Positions 51,975-61,995 are shown, numbered from the stretch's first letter. The stretch is DNA of 64,000 nt from Phycisphaerae bacterium (GCA_030448225.1 JAUJNJ010000022.1:3799-67798); one strand, 5' to 3'. The notes: generated by a model not told the origin, from the sequence alone. Program-made: numbers and translations.

Positions 51975-52834
51975 ATGATCTACAAAGCCATCAAGGTCGG
52001 TCTCCTCGGCACCGCGGCGGCGGCCGTGGCCGGGGCTGGTGTTCGGCAGCGATCTGGGGAGCTACGTGAGAAAGCTCGACGCCTTGCGTCACGTCCGCCA
52101 TGAAAGACAACGTGCCGATCGAGTTCGAGCTGCGCGCCCCGCGACCTGCTCGACGACATCCTGCCCGAGATGCAGGCGAGCATCCGCGCGATCGCCGAGC
52201 AGGAGGTCGAGTTGGCCGGGCTCAAGGCCGAGATCGCCGACGGCGAGCGGGCAGCAGCCGAGCAAGAAGGGCAAGGTGGCGAAGGTGCCGTGCCTCTCCA
52301 CCCCCGGCAGTTCTTATAGCATCGGGCAGGTCATCTACAGCCGCGACGAGCTGACCGACGACCTCGCCCGCCGCTTCGAGCGGACGAAGGAGGCCGAGAT
52401 GGCGGCGCATCCGGCGAAGCGCCCGGCTGCTGGCCAACCGCGAGAAGGCGGCAAGCGTCGCTGCAAATGTTCGACCCACCCGCGAGCAGCGCGGCGTGCT
52501 GGAGGACCAGATCGCCGCCCTGGAGAACCAGCACAAGCTCGTGCAGATGGCGTCGGTCGACAGCGGCGTGCAGGTCGATCACAGCAAGCTCGCCCAGACC
52601 GAGCGGCTCATCTCGGACATCAAGCAGCTCGACGTCGCCGAGCGCGTCACGGCCCACAAGGCGAAGTTCGTCGACGCGATCCCGATGGAAGCCGCCGTGG
52701 ACGAGAAGGAACTGACCGAGGTCGACGCCTACCTCGCCCCCGAGCCGGCCGCCCTGCCGAAAGTGGTGGACGCCGACGGCGAGTCCAAGGCGAAGGAGAA
52801 GGCCGACGAGGTGACGCAGGCCGACCGGCCCTGA
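51975..52834 (+). CDS. Membrane-anchored coiled-coil protein, frame-disrupted
   Basis: First gene of the signalling operon. The ATG at 51975 has AGGAG eight bases upstream. A single N-terminal helix (IYKAIKVGLLGTAAAAVAGG) is followed by a long coiled coil: VPIEFELRRARDLLDDILPEMQASIRAIAEQEVEL (in pieces), SYSIGQVIYSRDELTDDLARRFERTKEAEMA, LEDQIAALENQHKLVQMASVDSG, AQTERLISDIKQLDVAERV. The C-terminus is acidic. The layout resembles uncharacterised planctomycete membrane proteins with PspA-like coiled coils. Three to five slips interrupt the N-terminal half. It probably scaffolds the downstream sensor at the membrane. Confidence 0.7.
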
Positions 52835-53030
52835 CCGGGAACGGGTGGGCTCGGCACGGGCACCGTGCCCGGCCGGGCGGCGGGGCCGCTTAGAATGGCC
52901 GCGGCGCCAATGGACGCGAGCCTTGCCCTGCCGCCTGGGCGGCGGCAACTCGTCCTCCCCCGCCGCCCCACCGTCGCCTTGCGATATACTGCGTCTTCCG
53001 TCCGAACGTCTACGAGCGGAGCGAACGGCC

Positions 53031-54011
53031 GTGCTGATCCTCAGGATTCGACAGCCGAGTGTGCGGCGGCCGACGGGCGGCTCGACGGGCGTTCGGGCTG
53101 GCCGACCGGCACGACGTGCGGAGCCACCGCCGCGGCCAGCGGCTCGTGGGGCAGGTCGTGCGGGCGGCCGTGGCACGGGCGGGGCGGCACCTCGACGACC
53201 ATCGCCCCGCCGACGCCGCCGCCGACGCCGACAAGGCCCGCCGCCTCGGCGGCGATGCGAGGTGGCGGCGCTGCGGACGCGGGCCGCCGAGGCTGCTCGC
53301 CCGCCACCGCGCTGAGCGCGCGGCGCTTCCTCGTGGCCGCCGCCCGCGAACAGGTGGAGCGCGACGACCTGTCGGGCGGCGGCCGCCTGCTCGCGACGAC
53401 GCCGCCGCCGCGGCGGCCGGGCAGGAGAGCGGCGGGCGTGATCCTCCGCGACGTGGACGTGCGGCGGCGGGACCTGGCCGGCCGCCGTCGCCGGCGCCCA
53501 GGCAGCGGCTGGCTGCGACGACTTCGGGCGGCCGCCCGCCAGCTCGCCCGCGCGCCCGGCCGACGCCGCGGCCTTCGCCGCCTTCGCCCGTCGCCGCCCG
53601 CGTCGCCACGGCCGCGCGGCAGCGTCCGCCTCGACGCTGCGACGGCGACCTCCGCCTCGCCGGCGCGATGCTCGACCGGCTCGTGACGATCGACGGGCAC
53701 GGCCTGGAGACGCAGCACCTCCGACAGGCGATGGCGCAGTGCCGGCTCGCGTGGGACCACGTCGACCGCTGCCAGACCCGACAGGCCGAGGAGGTCGTCC
53801 GCCGCCTCGCGACGCTGCTGCCCGACGCCACGTGGCTGGGCGCGTCACCCGCCAACTCCGCCAGGCCGCGGAACTGACCGACGAGCTGCGCCGGCCCGCT
53901 CGGCCTGCGCGGTCGACGGCGGCGCCGATGGGCCGGCGCCGACGACCGGCCCCGCAGCATCAGGGCGTTCGTCCGGAGCTTGCGGGGTTGACGCCCCCGC
54001 CGCTCCCGTGA
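53031..54011 (+). CDS. Repeat-rich cytoplasmic protein, frame-disrupted
   Basis: A GTG at 53031 opens VLILRIRQ, then AECAAADGRLDEAFGLADR in joined frames. Ala/Arg/Leu-rich helices follow (GQRLVGQVVRA, RHLDDHRPADAAADADKARRLGG), spaced like TPR or similar helical repeats. The C-terminal part is clearer: LRLAGAMLDRLVTIDGHGLETQHLRQAM, CRLAWDHVDRCQTRQAEEVVRRLATLLPDATWLG (in pieces), and RQLRQAAELTDELR. About six slips occur. Its last stop (TGA 54009-54011) overlaps a GTG start of the FHA-like gene. Probably a scaffold for the kinase system. Confidence 0.5.
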
Positions 54012-54667
54012 GCGGCGAGCGATTGCCGGGGAAGTTCCTGCTGCAGGTCGACGGCGGCAGCTACGTGGTGCTGACGCAGCCGGTGGTGACGATCGGCCCG
54101 GCCGGCGCGCGTCGCGCCGACGTGGGGCTGATGACCGACGCCGGCGCGTCGGCGGCGCGATGAGCGGGTCGAGGAGGACTACTTCCTCCGCCCGGCCAGC
54201 CCCGCGACCGCCAACGGGCGGCCGTCGGCGGGCCGGCTTCTCGACGGCGGCGACGAGCTCGCGCTTGTCGCCGCGGCGCTGCCGGCTCACGTTCCGCCTG
54301 CCAGCGCGCCAGCACGTCGGCCGTCCTCGACCCTGACCGCGCGCGATACCCGCGGGCCGACGTGCGCCGGCTGATCCTGCTCGACCGCGAGCTCGTGATC
54401 GGCCCCGGCGGCGCGTGCGCGTCGACGACCTGGTGGAGAAGATCGTGCTGGTGCTCCGCGACGGCCGGCTGTTCGTCCAGACGGCGGCGATCCTCGTCGC
54501 CGGCCGCGACGCCGCCCCGCGGTCGGGCGTCCCGCTCGGCGCGCACGTGAAGGCGGGCGGTATCGTTCGTGGTGACGCGAACGAACGCGCGGGACGGACG
54601 TGCGACCGGCCCCGCCGCCGAGGCGGCTGGGGCGACGCGGGTCGTCGTGCGGCCCCTTCGAACGTGA
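54008..54667 (+). CDS. Protein with two FHA-like domains, frame-disrupted
   Basis: FHA domains bind phosphothreonine, often on kinase partners. A GTG at 54008 overlaps the previous stop. Joined frames read KFLLQVDGGGSYVVLTQPVVTIGPAG, IERVEEDYFLRPA, VNGRPV-GRLLDGGDELAL, then LTFRLPS: a full FHA-like order. A second similar unit follows: LILLDRELVIGPGGG, VRVDDLVEKIVLVLRDGRLFVQT, VPLGAHVKAGGIVLVV. It ends with TGA at 54665-54667, 116 bp before the kinase. About four slips. Confidence 0.55.
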
Positions 54668-54783
54668 GTGGGAAGGTTGCTGGCGGCGGTGCTGGGGTCG
54701 GGATCGCTACACGGTTCGCCGCGTCGGCGCGAGCGACGCGGGACAAGTTCGGCACGCGAAACGCTTCGGGAGGTAGGTCGCCC

Positions 54784-57700
54784 ATGTGGACATTCCAGTA
54801 CAAGCACGGGGACAAGCCGCTGGCCGGCTTCACGATTGGGCGGGCCGCCGGCCGCGGCGGGTTCGGCGAGGTGTACTACGCGCTCAGCGACGGCGGCCGC
54901 GAGGTGGCTGAAGGCCGTCACCGGCACGAGCAGATCGAGCTGCGGCATCAGCCAGTGCATGAACCTGAAGAACCCGCACCTCGTCAGCATCTTCGACGTG
55001 CGGCACAACGACCAGGGCCGCCCGTTCGTCGTAATGGAGTTCGTCGCCGGCCCGAGCCTGCGCCGACTCCTCGACGAGTCGCCGGGCGGGCTGGGCGCAG
55101 AAGTCGGCGTTCTTCCTCCGCGAGATCGGCAAGGGCACGTTTCTACGACTGCGGCATCGTGCACCGCGACCTCAAGCCGGGGAACATCTTCTACGAGAAC
55201 GGCTACGTGAAGATCGGCGACTACGGGCTGAGCAAGGCGATGGCGACACCAGCACTCGGGGCAGACGATCACCGTCGGCACCGTCCACTACATGGCCCCG
55301 GAGATCGGCGGCGGCCGCTACGACAAGAGCATCGACATCTACGCGCTGGAGCGCGGTGCTGTTCGAGCTGCTCACCGGCCAGCCGCCGTTCCTCGGCGCA
55401 ACGCCCGGCGAGATCCTGATGAAGCACGCCTCGTCGAGCCGGACTGTCCGGCGTCGACGAGCCGTTCGCGCCGTGATCCGCAAGGCGATGGCGAAGGACC
55501 CGGCCGACCGCTACCAGTCGGTGCAGGAGATGTCGAGGCGGTGTTCGGCGCCCGAGCACATCCAGCGGAGCGTCTCGTGCTTCAGCCCCGACGGCCTGAG
55601 CATGATCGCCGAGCGCGTCGCGCGCGACGTCGCCGTCGGCGGCGGCAGCGACGCCCCCGCCGATCCCGCCGCGGGCCGGGGGGCCGCGGCGGGATCGGCA
55701 GGCGAAGACGTGGCCGACGGCGACCGGATCGGCCGCGTTCGACCGCGTCGGCGACCGCATCGGCGCGTCCGGCGAGCGGATGGCCGAACTCGCGCGCGCT
55801 GCCGCAGGGCGCTGCCGGCAGGCGCCCTGGGCGAGACGACTCGTCCGGCCAGGCCAGGCGACGCGCAGGTGCGACCGTTGTCCAAACGCCAGCGCGCGTG
55901 CTGGCGCTTGATGATGCTGCTGGTGTTGTCGGCGGCGACGGCGATCCTGAGCCCCACCGGCGGGCCCGACGGGTCGATCGTCGCGTTCTGGGGCCGCCCT
56001 GCTCTGCACGAGCGCGCGCCTTGGGCACCGTGCTGGCCGGCCACCGCATCCTGCCCCAGATGAGCAGCGACAGCCGCATCCTCCGCCGCATCGCATCGGG
56101 CGGCACGGCCGGCGCGGCTCCTGCTCGTGGGCCTGCCCGTGCTCGGCGGGGCCGACGCCGCCGAGGAGGCGGCGCTGACGGCGCTTGGGCCTGCTGATCG
56201 CCCTGCTGCTCGTCCCCGCCGCCGGACCTGTCGCCCGGCCGCCGCGGCGCGTCGGCTTCGGCGCCCGTGGTCGCCGCCGCGCGCTGGGGTTCGCGGCCTG
56301 GATTTTCACGCAGGGGACTGGGCTCCTGATCGCGATCGTCGCCGGCGCACCTGCTGGCGCGGTGCTCTCGCCGTGGGACCCGGTCGCGGCGCGCGACTCG
56401 GGCTCGCCGCCGACGGTTCCGGCGGCGGCCTGGACGCGGGCGTGGGGCGGGCCGCGGCGGCACGCGGTTCATCCGGCCGACGCGCTGACGCTCACCGCGT
56501 CGGCCGCCGCGTCGCTCGGCACGTGCGCAGGCGGCACGCCGCCCGCGAACAGGCGGTCGCCCTGGGCGCAAGACGCCGGCGACGTCGCGGCGCGCAACGT
56601 GCCGCCGGGCGACGCACCGCGTCACCGGCCGGTCCCGGTGCTCGTGCGCAGGATGTGGGTCGCCGCCGCGGTCCTCCTGATCCCGGTCGGGGTCGTGATG
56701 CTCGTCTACGTCGGCGGGCATCGCGTGGGCGCCGAGGAGTTCTGATCCTCGGCGGGCCTGGCACCGCGCTGCGCTGGCGGCAGCGCTGGTGAAGATGAAG
56801 ATGTTGCAGTCGACGTACCGCTCCCTCTGGGGCCTACGCCGGGCGGTACCTGTTCGCGTGGATCTGCCTCGAGGTGGTGCTGATGGCCGCCTTCGCGCTC
56901 GGCACCCGCCTCGGCCTCGAGGACACGATCATCGCGATCTTCGTGATGATCCTCGGCGTGCTGCTGATCCCGGTGGTGCTGTTCGTGGGGTTCGCGCGCC
57001 CAGCCCGCCGGCGTTGTCGATGCCCCGCCCGGGCCGGCGGCGCGCTGCTGCCGGAGCGGCGCGCCCGGTGCCGAGTAATGCCGTGCCGGGCGTGCACGAG
57101 ACGCGCGGCGGGCGCGTCCCGACGCGAGCGGCGTTCGCGGGCCGCGTGGCACGACGCGCGCTGGCCTGGCGTTCAGGGGCCGCCGCTGTACGTGCGGCTG
57201 TTCGGGCTGATCCGCGACCTGTTCGTCGGCACGTCGCTGGCGGCGCTGCTGGCCGTCGCCGCCCGGGGCCGCCGCGTTCCTCACGCTCGACATCCCGGGC
57301 ATGCTCGCCGCCGGCATCCCCGACCCGGACCTGCCGCGCCACAGATGACGCGCGACTTCGGCTTCTCCCGCTGGCCGCAGTTCATGCGCGGCATCGCCGG
57401 CGTCGTCGCCTGGGGCGCGATGCTGACGGCCGCGGTCGTGCTGATCGTCTCCCGCCGCGGCACCTACGGGATGCACATCCTCCGCGGCGTGGCGGGCGTG
57501 GCGATGTTCGGGCTGGCAGCTGGTGTTCCTGACGCGGTCGACGAGTCGCAGCGAGTGGGCGCGCGCCCCAACGTGCTGCACATCGACCTGCCGAACCTCG
57601 TCCTCCCCGGCTTCCGGGACGTCGCTCGACCAGGCCGTGGAGAGGGACGTGGAGATCGCAGGGCGAATTGTACGCTATCCGCCGTCAGGGCGACGGCGAC

Positions 57701-57888
57701 CGCGTCGCGGCGGCGGTGGAGCGATACCTGGGCGGCGCCCAACGGCGGCTTGATCGTGGCCGCCAGCGGGCCGCGGTGCTGTCGCTCGTGCTGATCTGCT
57801 GGGCGCGCGACGGCGATCGCTTGCGCGGCAACGACCGCGCGGCCGCCGCCGCCGCCGCCACCGCGCCCGGCCCTTCAGCCGGCAATGA
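54784..57888 (+). CDS. Ser/Thr kinase with long multi-pass membrane region, frame-disrupted
   Basis: A Hanks-type kinase. The ATG at 54784 opens MWTFQYKHGDKPLAGFTIGRAAGRGGFGEVYYAL (in pieces) with the Gly loop. Key motifs follow in joined frames: the VALKAV lysine, VMEFVAGPSL, CGIVHRDLKPGNIFY, KIGDYGLSKAM (DYG instead of DFG), GTVHYMAPEI, SIDIYALGAVLFELLTGQPPF. The kinase ends near 55560. From about 55860 to 57660, hydrophobic helices recur (MLLVLSAATAILS, VVLMAAFALGTRLG, FVMILGVLLIPVVLFVGFA, FMRGIAGVVAWGAMLTAAVVLIVSRRG), ending near VLHIDLPNLVLPGFRDV and AIRRQGDGDRVAAAVERYLGG. One fused protein of about 1030 codons is assumed, though two genes are possible. Around twelve slips occur. Confidence 0.7.
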
Positions 57889-57898
57889 GGAACACTCG

Positions 57899-59004
57899 AT
57901 GAAACACCTGCTGAGCGGCATCTTCCTCTGCGGCGTCGCCTGCTGCCTCGCCCCCGTCACTCCCGCGGCCGCCACAGAAGGCGCGCCGGCGAGACGACGG
58001 CCGGGCGCGTGACGACGACGATGGTCGCCGACGATCGCGCCGCCGAGGCCGACCTGTTCGTGCCGGAAGTGTACCCGTCGCGGGCGGAGGCGGCGCGGGC
58101 GCTCGGCGGGCGGTGGGCCCGGGCCGCCTCGGCGTCACCCGAAGAAGGCGCGGCGGTGACGGTGCGGATCCGTTGCGACTCGCCCGACCTCTTCCGCGCG
58201 TTCAGCGAGGGACTGGTGCTGGCGAACCCGAATGCGCGTCCCGTGCACGCCGCGACTGCCGACCGGGAGGAGAAGCCGCGGCCGGGCGAAGTGCGGGTGT
58301 CGCTCGCGTCGGCTCCGTCGCGGAACTTTGTCGCGGGCGGCGGCGAACGGGCCGGGTTCCCGCGCGACGCCGGCGTCCTCACGCTGACGGCGGACGCCGG
58401 GGATGGCGGCGGCGACGACGCGCCGAGCTCGCCACTGTCGGCGCGGTTCGTCGAGAAGCCGTGGCTGTCGGACTTCGCCGGCTTCGTGGCCGGTCGGCCC
58501 GGCGGGCGGTGGGTCGTCGGGCGCACGCACCCGCTCCGCCCCGCCGCCACCGCCGCCGACGCGGCGCGCGACGCCCGCGCGTCGGCGGCGGAGGAGATCT
58601 TCCGCCTCGTACAGGACCGCGTGCCCGCGCAGGTCGGCCGCGACGGCCGCCGCCTCCGCGGCGCGGTCGAGGCGGTGCTCGTCGGCGGCGACCGGCTCGT
58701 CGTCGATCGCTTCCCGCAGACGTTCGAGCGCGGCTACGGCACGCTCTACCGCGAGGCGGTGCTGATCGACGCCTCGGACGCGAAGCTCGCCCCGCTCGTC
58801 GACGGGATCGTTCGGTCGGCGCGGGCGCAGCGGGAGGCGCGGCACGGCACGATCTTTTCGGCTGCCGCCGTCCTGCTCGTGACCTACGCGCTCTATTGCT
58901 TCGCCAACGCGTTCACCCGCGGGTACTTTACGTGGTCGCTGCGGACGGCGGCGGCCGTCGTGGCCGCGGGCGCGGTCACGATCCTCGCGGCGACGGCGGC
59001 GTAG
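57899..59004 (+). CDS. Exported or anchored protein of the signalling operon
   Basis: The ATG at 57899 (GAGGA seven bases upstream) opens a signal peptide, MKHLLSGIFLCGVACCLAPVTPAAAT. One slip (about 57980) leads to an intact frame: DLFVPEVYPSRAEAARALGG, VRIRCDSPDLFRAFSEGLVLANPNA, FVEKPWLSDFAGFVAGR, AEEIFRLVQDRVPAQVG, and FERGYGTLYREAVLIDAS. Two C-terminal helices (IFSAAAVLLVTYALYCFANAF, LRTAAAVVAAGAVTILAATA) anchor it. It is encoded 10 bases after the kinase stop. No family name is known. It is a good candidate sensor or signal-receiving partner. Confidence 0.75.
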
Positions 59005-59021
59005 TTCGCGGCGCACATGCC

Positions 59022-59059
59022 GCGGGGCCCGCGTGGAGGGCGGGGCACGCGGGCCCCGC
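59022..59059 (+). promoter_or_regulatory. Strong hairpin upstream of the sigma-factor gene
   Basis: A perfect 14-bp stem (59022-59035 with 59046-59059, GCGGGGCCCGCGTG) with a 10-nt loop lies between the stop at 59004 and the sigma ATG at 59088, followed by GCACCTTTCCTTTGG. It could be a partial terminator (attenuator) or an mRNA-stabilising stem that sets sigma-factor expression separately from the upstream genes. Confidence 0.65.
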
Positions 59060-59087
59060 AGCACCTTTCCTTTGGCGCCGAACTCGA

Positions 59088-59999
59088 ATGGCCGAACTCT
59101 CCGAGGGCGACCGGTACCTGCTCCGCCAGATCCGCGCCGGCGACGGCGACGGGTGGTCGGCGCTCGTGTCGCGCTACCAGGGCCGCCTGCTCGCGTTCGC
59201 CCGCGGGCGCCTGCGCCAGCCCGCCGACGCCGAGGACGTCGTGCAGGACGCGTTCGTCGACTTCCTCAAGGGGCTGGCGGCCTTCCGCGAAGACGCGAGC
59301 GTCGAGACGTACCTGTTCACCATCCTGCGGCGCAAGCTCATCGACGCCTTCCGCGGCAAGCGACTGCGCCTCTGCTCCCTCCAGGACGTGCTCGACTCCC
59401 GCGGCGGCGGCGGCGCGGGCGACGGACCCGCGATCCCGCGCCTCGCGGGCGACGACCGCACGCCGAGTTGGTACGCCGGCCGCGCCGAGCAGGCGACGCT
59501 CGATAAGGCCGCCCTCGCGGCGGCGCTGCGGGCGCTGATCGACCGGCTGAAGGTCGCGGGCAACCTCCGCGACCTGCGCGTGATCGAGATGCTGTTCTAC
59601 GGCCAGGTCCGCAACAAGGACGCGGCCCGGATCGCCGGCATCGACGAGAAGCACGTCGCCCTCATCAAGCACCGCGCGCTCAACGAGGTGCGCGACCACG
59701 TCGCCCGGTCGGCCGGCGCGGGCAGCGCCGCCGCAACGTTCACCGTGTACGGCGATTCGATGGTGACCGAGGCGTGGGAGGATCAGCGGCTGACGTGCCC
59801 GAAGCGCAGCACGATCGGCCGCCACCTGCTGCGGACGCTCGAGCCGCCGTGGCAGGACCTCGTCGACTTCCACCTCAACAGCCTCGGCTGCCGCTTCTGC
59901 CGGGCGAACCTCGACGACCTGCAAAAGAAGAGCGACGACGACGCGTCGGTCGTGCGCGACCGCATCCTTCATTCCACGATCGGGTTCTTCAAGCGGTGA
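59088..59999 (+). CDS. ECF-like sigma factor with C-terminal Cys/His module
   Basis: An intact 303-residue sigma-70-type factor. The start is the ATG at 59088 (MAELSEGDRYLLRQI). Region 2 spans about 20-90 (SRYQGRLLAFARGRLRQPADAEDVVQDAF, in pieces; FTILRRKLID), and region 4 about 140-210 (RVIEMLFYGQVRNKDAARIAG, EKHVALIKHRALNEV helix-turn-helix). The linker has a poly-Gly run. Beyond a normal ECF factor, residues 228-285 hold C237, H262, C268 and C271 (CPKRSTIGRHLLRTLEPPW; FHLNSLGCRFCRANL), like a zinc-binding anti-sigma (HxxxCxxC) module fused in cis. Position at the end of the kinase operon suggests it is the transcriptional output. Confidence 0.93.
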   Translation: MAELSEGDRYLLRQIRAGDGDGWSALVSRYQGRLLAFARGRLRQPADAEDVVQDAFVDFLKGLAAFREDASVETYLFTILRRKLIDAFRGKRLRLCSLQDVLDSRGGGGAGDGPAIPRLAGDDRTPSWYAGRAEQATLDKAALAAALRALIDRLKVAGNLRDLRVIEMLFYGQVRNKDAARIAGIDEKHVALIKHRALNEVRDHVARSAGAGSAAATFTVYGDSMVTEAWEDQRLTCPKRSTIGRHLLRTLEPPWQDLVDFHLNSLGCRFCRANLDDLQKKSDDDASVVRDRILHSTIGFFKR

Positions 60000-60117
60000 A
60001 CGTGCCGCCCTCGTGCCCCGGGCTGCTCCGTGCGACGTTGCCCGTGCGCTTCGGATGCCCTCTTTCACGGCCGCTCACGCCGCGTGCGGCGAGGCGCGAC
60101 GGGTAACGCTGGGGGTC

Positions 60118-60262
60118 GATGATGCGTCGTCCGCCGGGGTAGTGGCGACGCCCGCGTCGCGTCGACGCGCAGCGGCGAATCTCCCGGCGGGACTAACTTG
60201 CGGCTGCGCCGCAACGCGACGCAGGCGTCGCCTCTACACGTCAGACGACGCGTCACCGACTA
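60118..60262. repeat. 145-bp palindrome between convergent genes
   Basis: The left part (GATGCGTCGTC, GGCGACGCCCGCGTCGCG) faces its complement (CGCGACGCAGGCGTCGCC, GACGACGCGTCACC). The wider gap 60000-60363 between the sigma gene and the GH43 gene holds no gene. It may end both transcripts and belongs to the window's palindrome class. Confidence 0.75.
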
Positions 60263-60363
60263 GCAAACCACCCTTGCCGACCGTGAGCGGCCTCGAACGC
60301 CGCGGGCGCTTGCTCCCACGATTCGCCGGCTCGTCGGCGTCCGTGATCTTCCCGAGAGAGCGG

Positions 60364-61410
60364 CTACGGCTTCGCCTTCCGCAGCGGCCGCGGCGCGACG
60401 CCCTCGCGGGTGATGACGATCGGCTTGATCGTGCCGTCGGGGTTGAACTCCATCTTGTCGATGCACGTCACGCGCTCGTCGCGGCCGGTGCGGTCGAGCG
60501 GGCGGCGGTGGTAGACGGCGTAGTACGCGTCGTCGTCGGCGACGTGGATGACCGAGTGGTGCCCCGCGCCGGTCGCGACGGCCGGGTCCTGCTTCAGCAC
60601 GACGCCGAGGCGCCGGAACGGGCCGGCCGGCGAGTCGGCGATCGCGTAGGCGACGGAGTAGTTCGGCCCGCCCCAGCCCCCCTCGGACCACATGAAGTAG
60701 AGCCGCCCGTCGCGGCGGAACATGAACGGCCCCTCGACGTACCCGTCGGGCGTGATCTCCTTGAACGTCGTGTCGTCGTCGTGGGGGAGCAGCCCGGTGA
60801 AGTCGTCGTTGAGGCGCACGAGGTTACAGTGCCGCCACCCGCCGTAGACCATGTAGAGCCGGCCATCGACGTCCTTGAAGACGAACTGGTCGATCGGCTG
60901 GGCGCCGTTGTGGAACTTGTCGATGAGCGGCTTGCCGAGGTGGTCCTTGAACGGGCCCTCCGGACGATCGGCGACCGCGACGCCGATGCCGCCGACCTCC
61001 TGGTCGTTCTGGATGTCGTTGGCGCCGAAGAACAGGTAGTACCGCCCGCCCTTCTCGATGACCGACGGCGCCCACATCGCCCGGCGGGCCCACTTGATCG
61101 CGGTCGTGTCGACGATGCGCGGGTGCTTCGTCCAGGTCTTGAGGTCGGGCGAGGAGAACGCGTCGAGGAACACCTGCTCCTCGTAGCGGGCGGAGAACGT
61201 GGGGTAGATCCAGTAGCGGTCCCCGAAGATGACGCCCTCCGGGTCGGCGTACCAGCCGGGCAACACGGGGTTGCCCGCGCGCCCGTCGGCGCGCTCGCCG
61301 CCCGCGGCGCCCGCCCCGGTGGCGGCGAAGGCGGCGGCGACGGCAACGCCCGTCGCGAGGGTGGCCAAGAGGACGACGGCGGAACCTGGCGGGACGGCGG
61401 GAAGTCGCAT
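60364..61410 (-). CDS. Exported GH43-type glycosidase
   Basis: A five-bladed propeller glycosidase, for example an arabinofuranosidase or xylosidase, 348 residues. The ATG at 61410 has AAGGAG six bases upstream and opens a signal segment (MRLPAVPPGSAVVLLATLATG). Catalytic features: D in LPGWYADPEGVIFGDRYWIYP, D in DQFVFKDVDGRLYMVYGG, and the likely acid E in DGYVEGPFMFRRDGRLYFMWSEGG. The domain ends PDGTIKPIVITREGVAPRPL. It is intact and probably acts on plant or algal polysaccharide in the periplasm. Confidence 0.93.
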   Translation of the reverse strand: MRLPAVPPGSAVVLLATLATGVAVAAAFAATGAGAAGGERADGRAGNPVLPGWYADPEGVIFGDRYWIYPTFSARYEEQVFLDAFSSPDLKTWTKHPRIVDTTAIKWARRAMWAPSVIEKGGRYYLFFGANDIQNDQEVGGIGVAVADRPEGPFKDHLGKPLIDKFHNGAQPIDQFVFKDVDGRLYMVYGGWRHCNLVRLNDDFTGLLPHDDDTTFKEITPDGYVEGPFMFRRDGRLYFMWSEGGWGGPNYSVAYAIADSPAGPFRRLGVVLKQDPAVATGAGHHSVIHVADDDAYYAVYHRRPLDRTGRDERVTCIDKMEFNPDGTIKPIVITREGVAPRPLRKAKP

Positions 61411-61640
61411 CGAAATCTCCTTGCGGGCACGCGCGACCCCGCCACCCCCGATCGGCCGGCGGCCGGATTCGTGCCTTCGCGATGAGCAACAGTATCGCAC
61501 GGAGAGGGTCGGTGCCCGTGACGGTCGTGTCAAACGCCGCAGTGATGAGATTCCGGGGCCAAAGCGCCGCGCGCCGCCGACGGTAGTCAACGGAGCGCGG
61601 GATGAAGTGCCTTTTGGACCCGCCCTCCCCGATGCCCGCT

Positions 61641-61671
61641 CCGCCGCAGGCCCGAAGGGCCCGCTGCCCGC
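61641..61671. repeat. GGCCC dispersed element, diverged copy 4
   Basis: CCGCCGCAGGCCCGAAGGGC followed by CCGCTGCCCGC is a diverged inverted form of the element at 29386 and 41897. The rest of the gap 61411-61767 shows no gene. Confidence 0.5.
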
Positions 61672-61767
61672 TGTTTCGGAGGGTGCCACCGGAGGAGTTG
61701 CAACACAGGACGCCCGAACTTGGCAACGAGGCAACTCGGGCCCGCGCTGTCGACCCGAGGCCCGCCA

Positions 61768-61995
61768 TCAGGCGCGGCGCGCCCGCCGCCGCCGCCGCCG
61801 CCGAAGCAGCGTCACAGCCGCGGCCAAACCAGGGAGCGTAGCCGCCCCCGGCTCCGGGACCGCGCCCGTCACGTCCCAGCAGGTCGTGCCGACGCGGAAC
61901 GCGTCGAATTCGTTCGTCTCGCCGGCCGCGTTGGCGAAGTCGAGCCGGACCACCACCTTCACGTGGCCAGGCCGGCCGACCGGTACAGACGGCCC
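61768..61995 (-). pseudogene. C-terminal remnant of a PEP-CTERM protein
   Basis: The minus-strand frame ends GAVPEPGAATLPGLAAAVTL followed by an Arg run and stop at 61768: the PEP-CTERM sorting signal (VPEP, helix, basic end). Before it comes VKVVVRLDFANAAGETNEFDAFRVG, a beta-sandwich end. No start with ribosome site or signal peptide is found upstream to 62346. Only about 75 residues survive, so it is likely a broken copy or a gene interrupted by errors. Confidence 0.65.
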
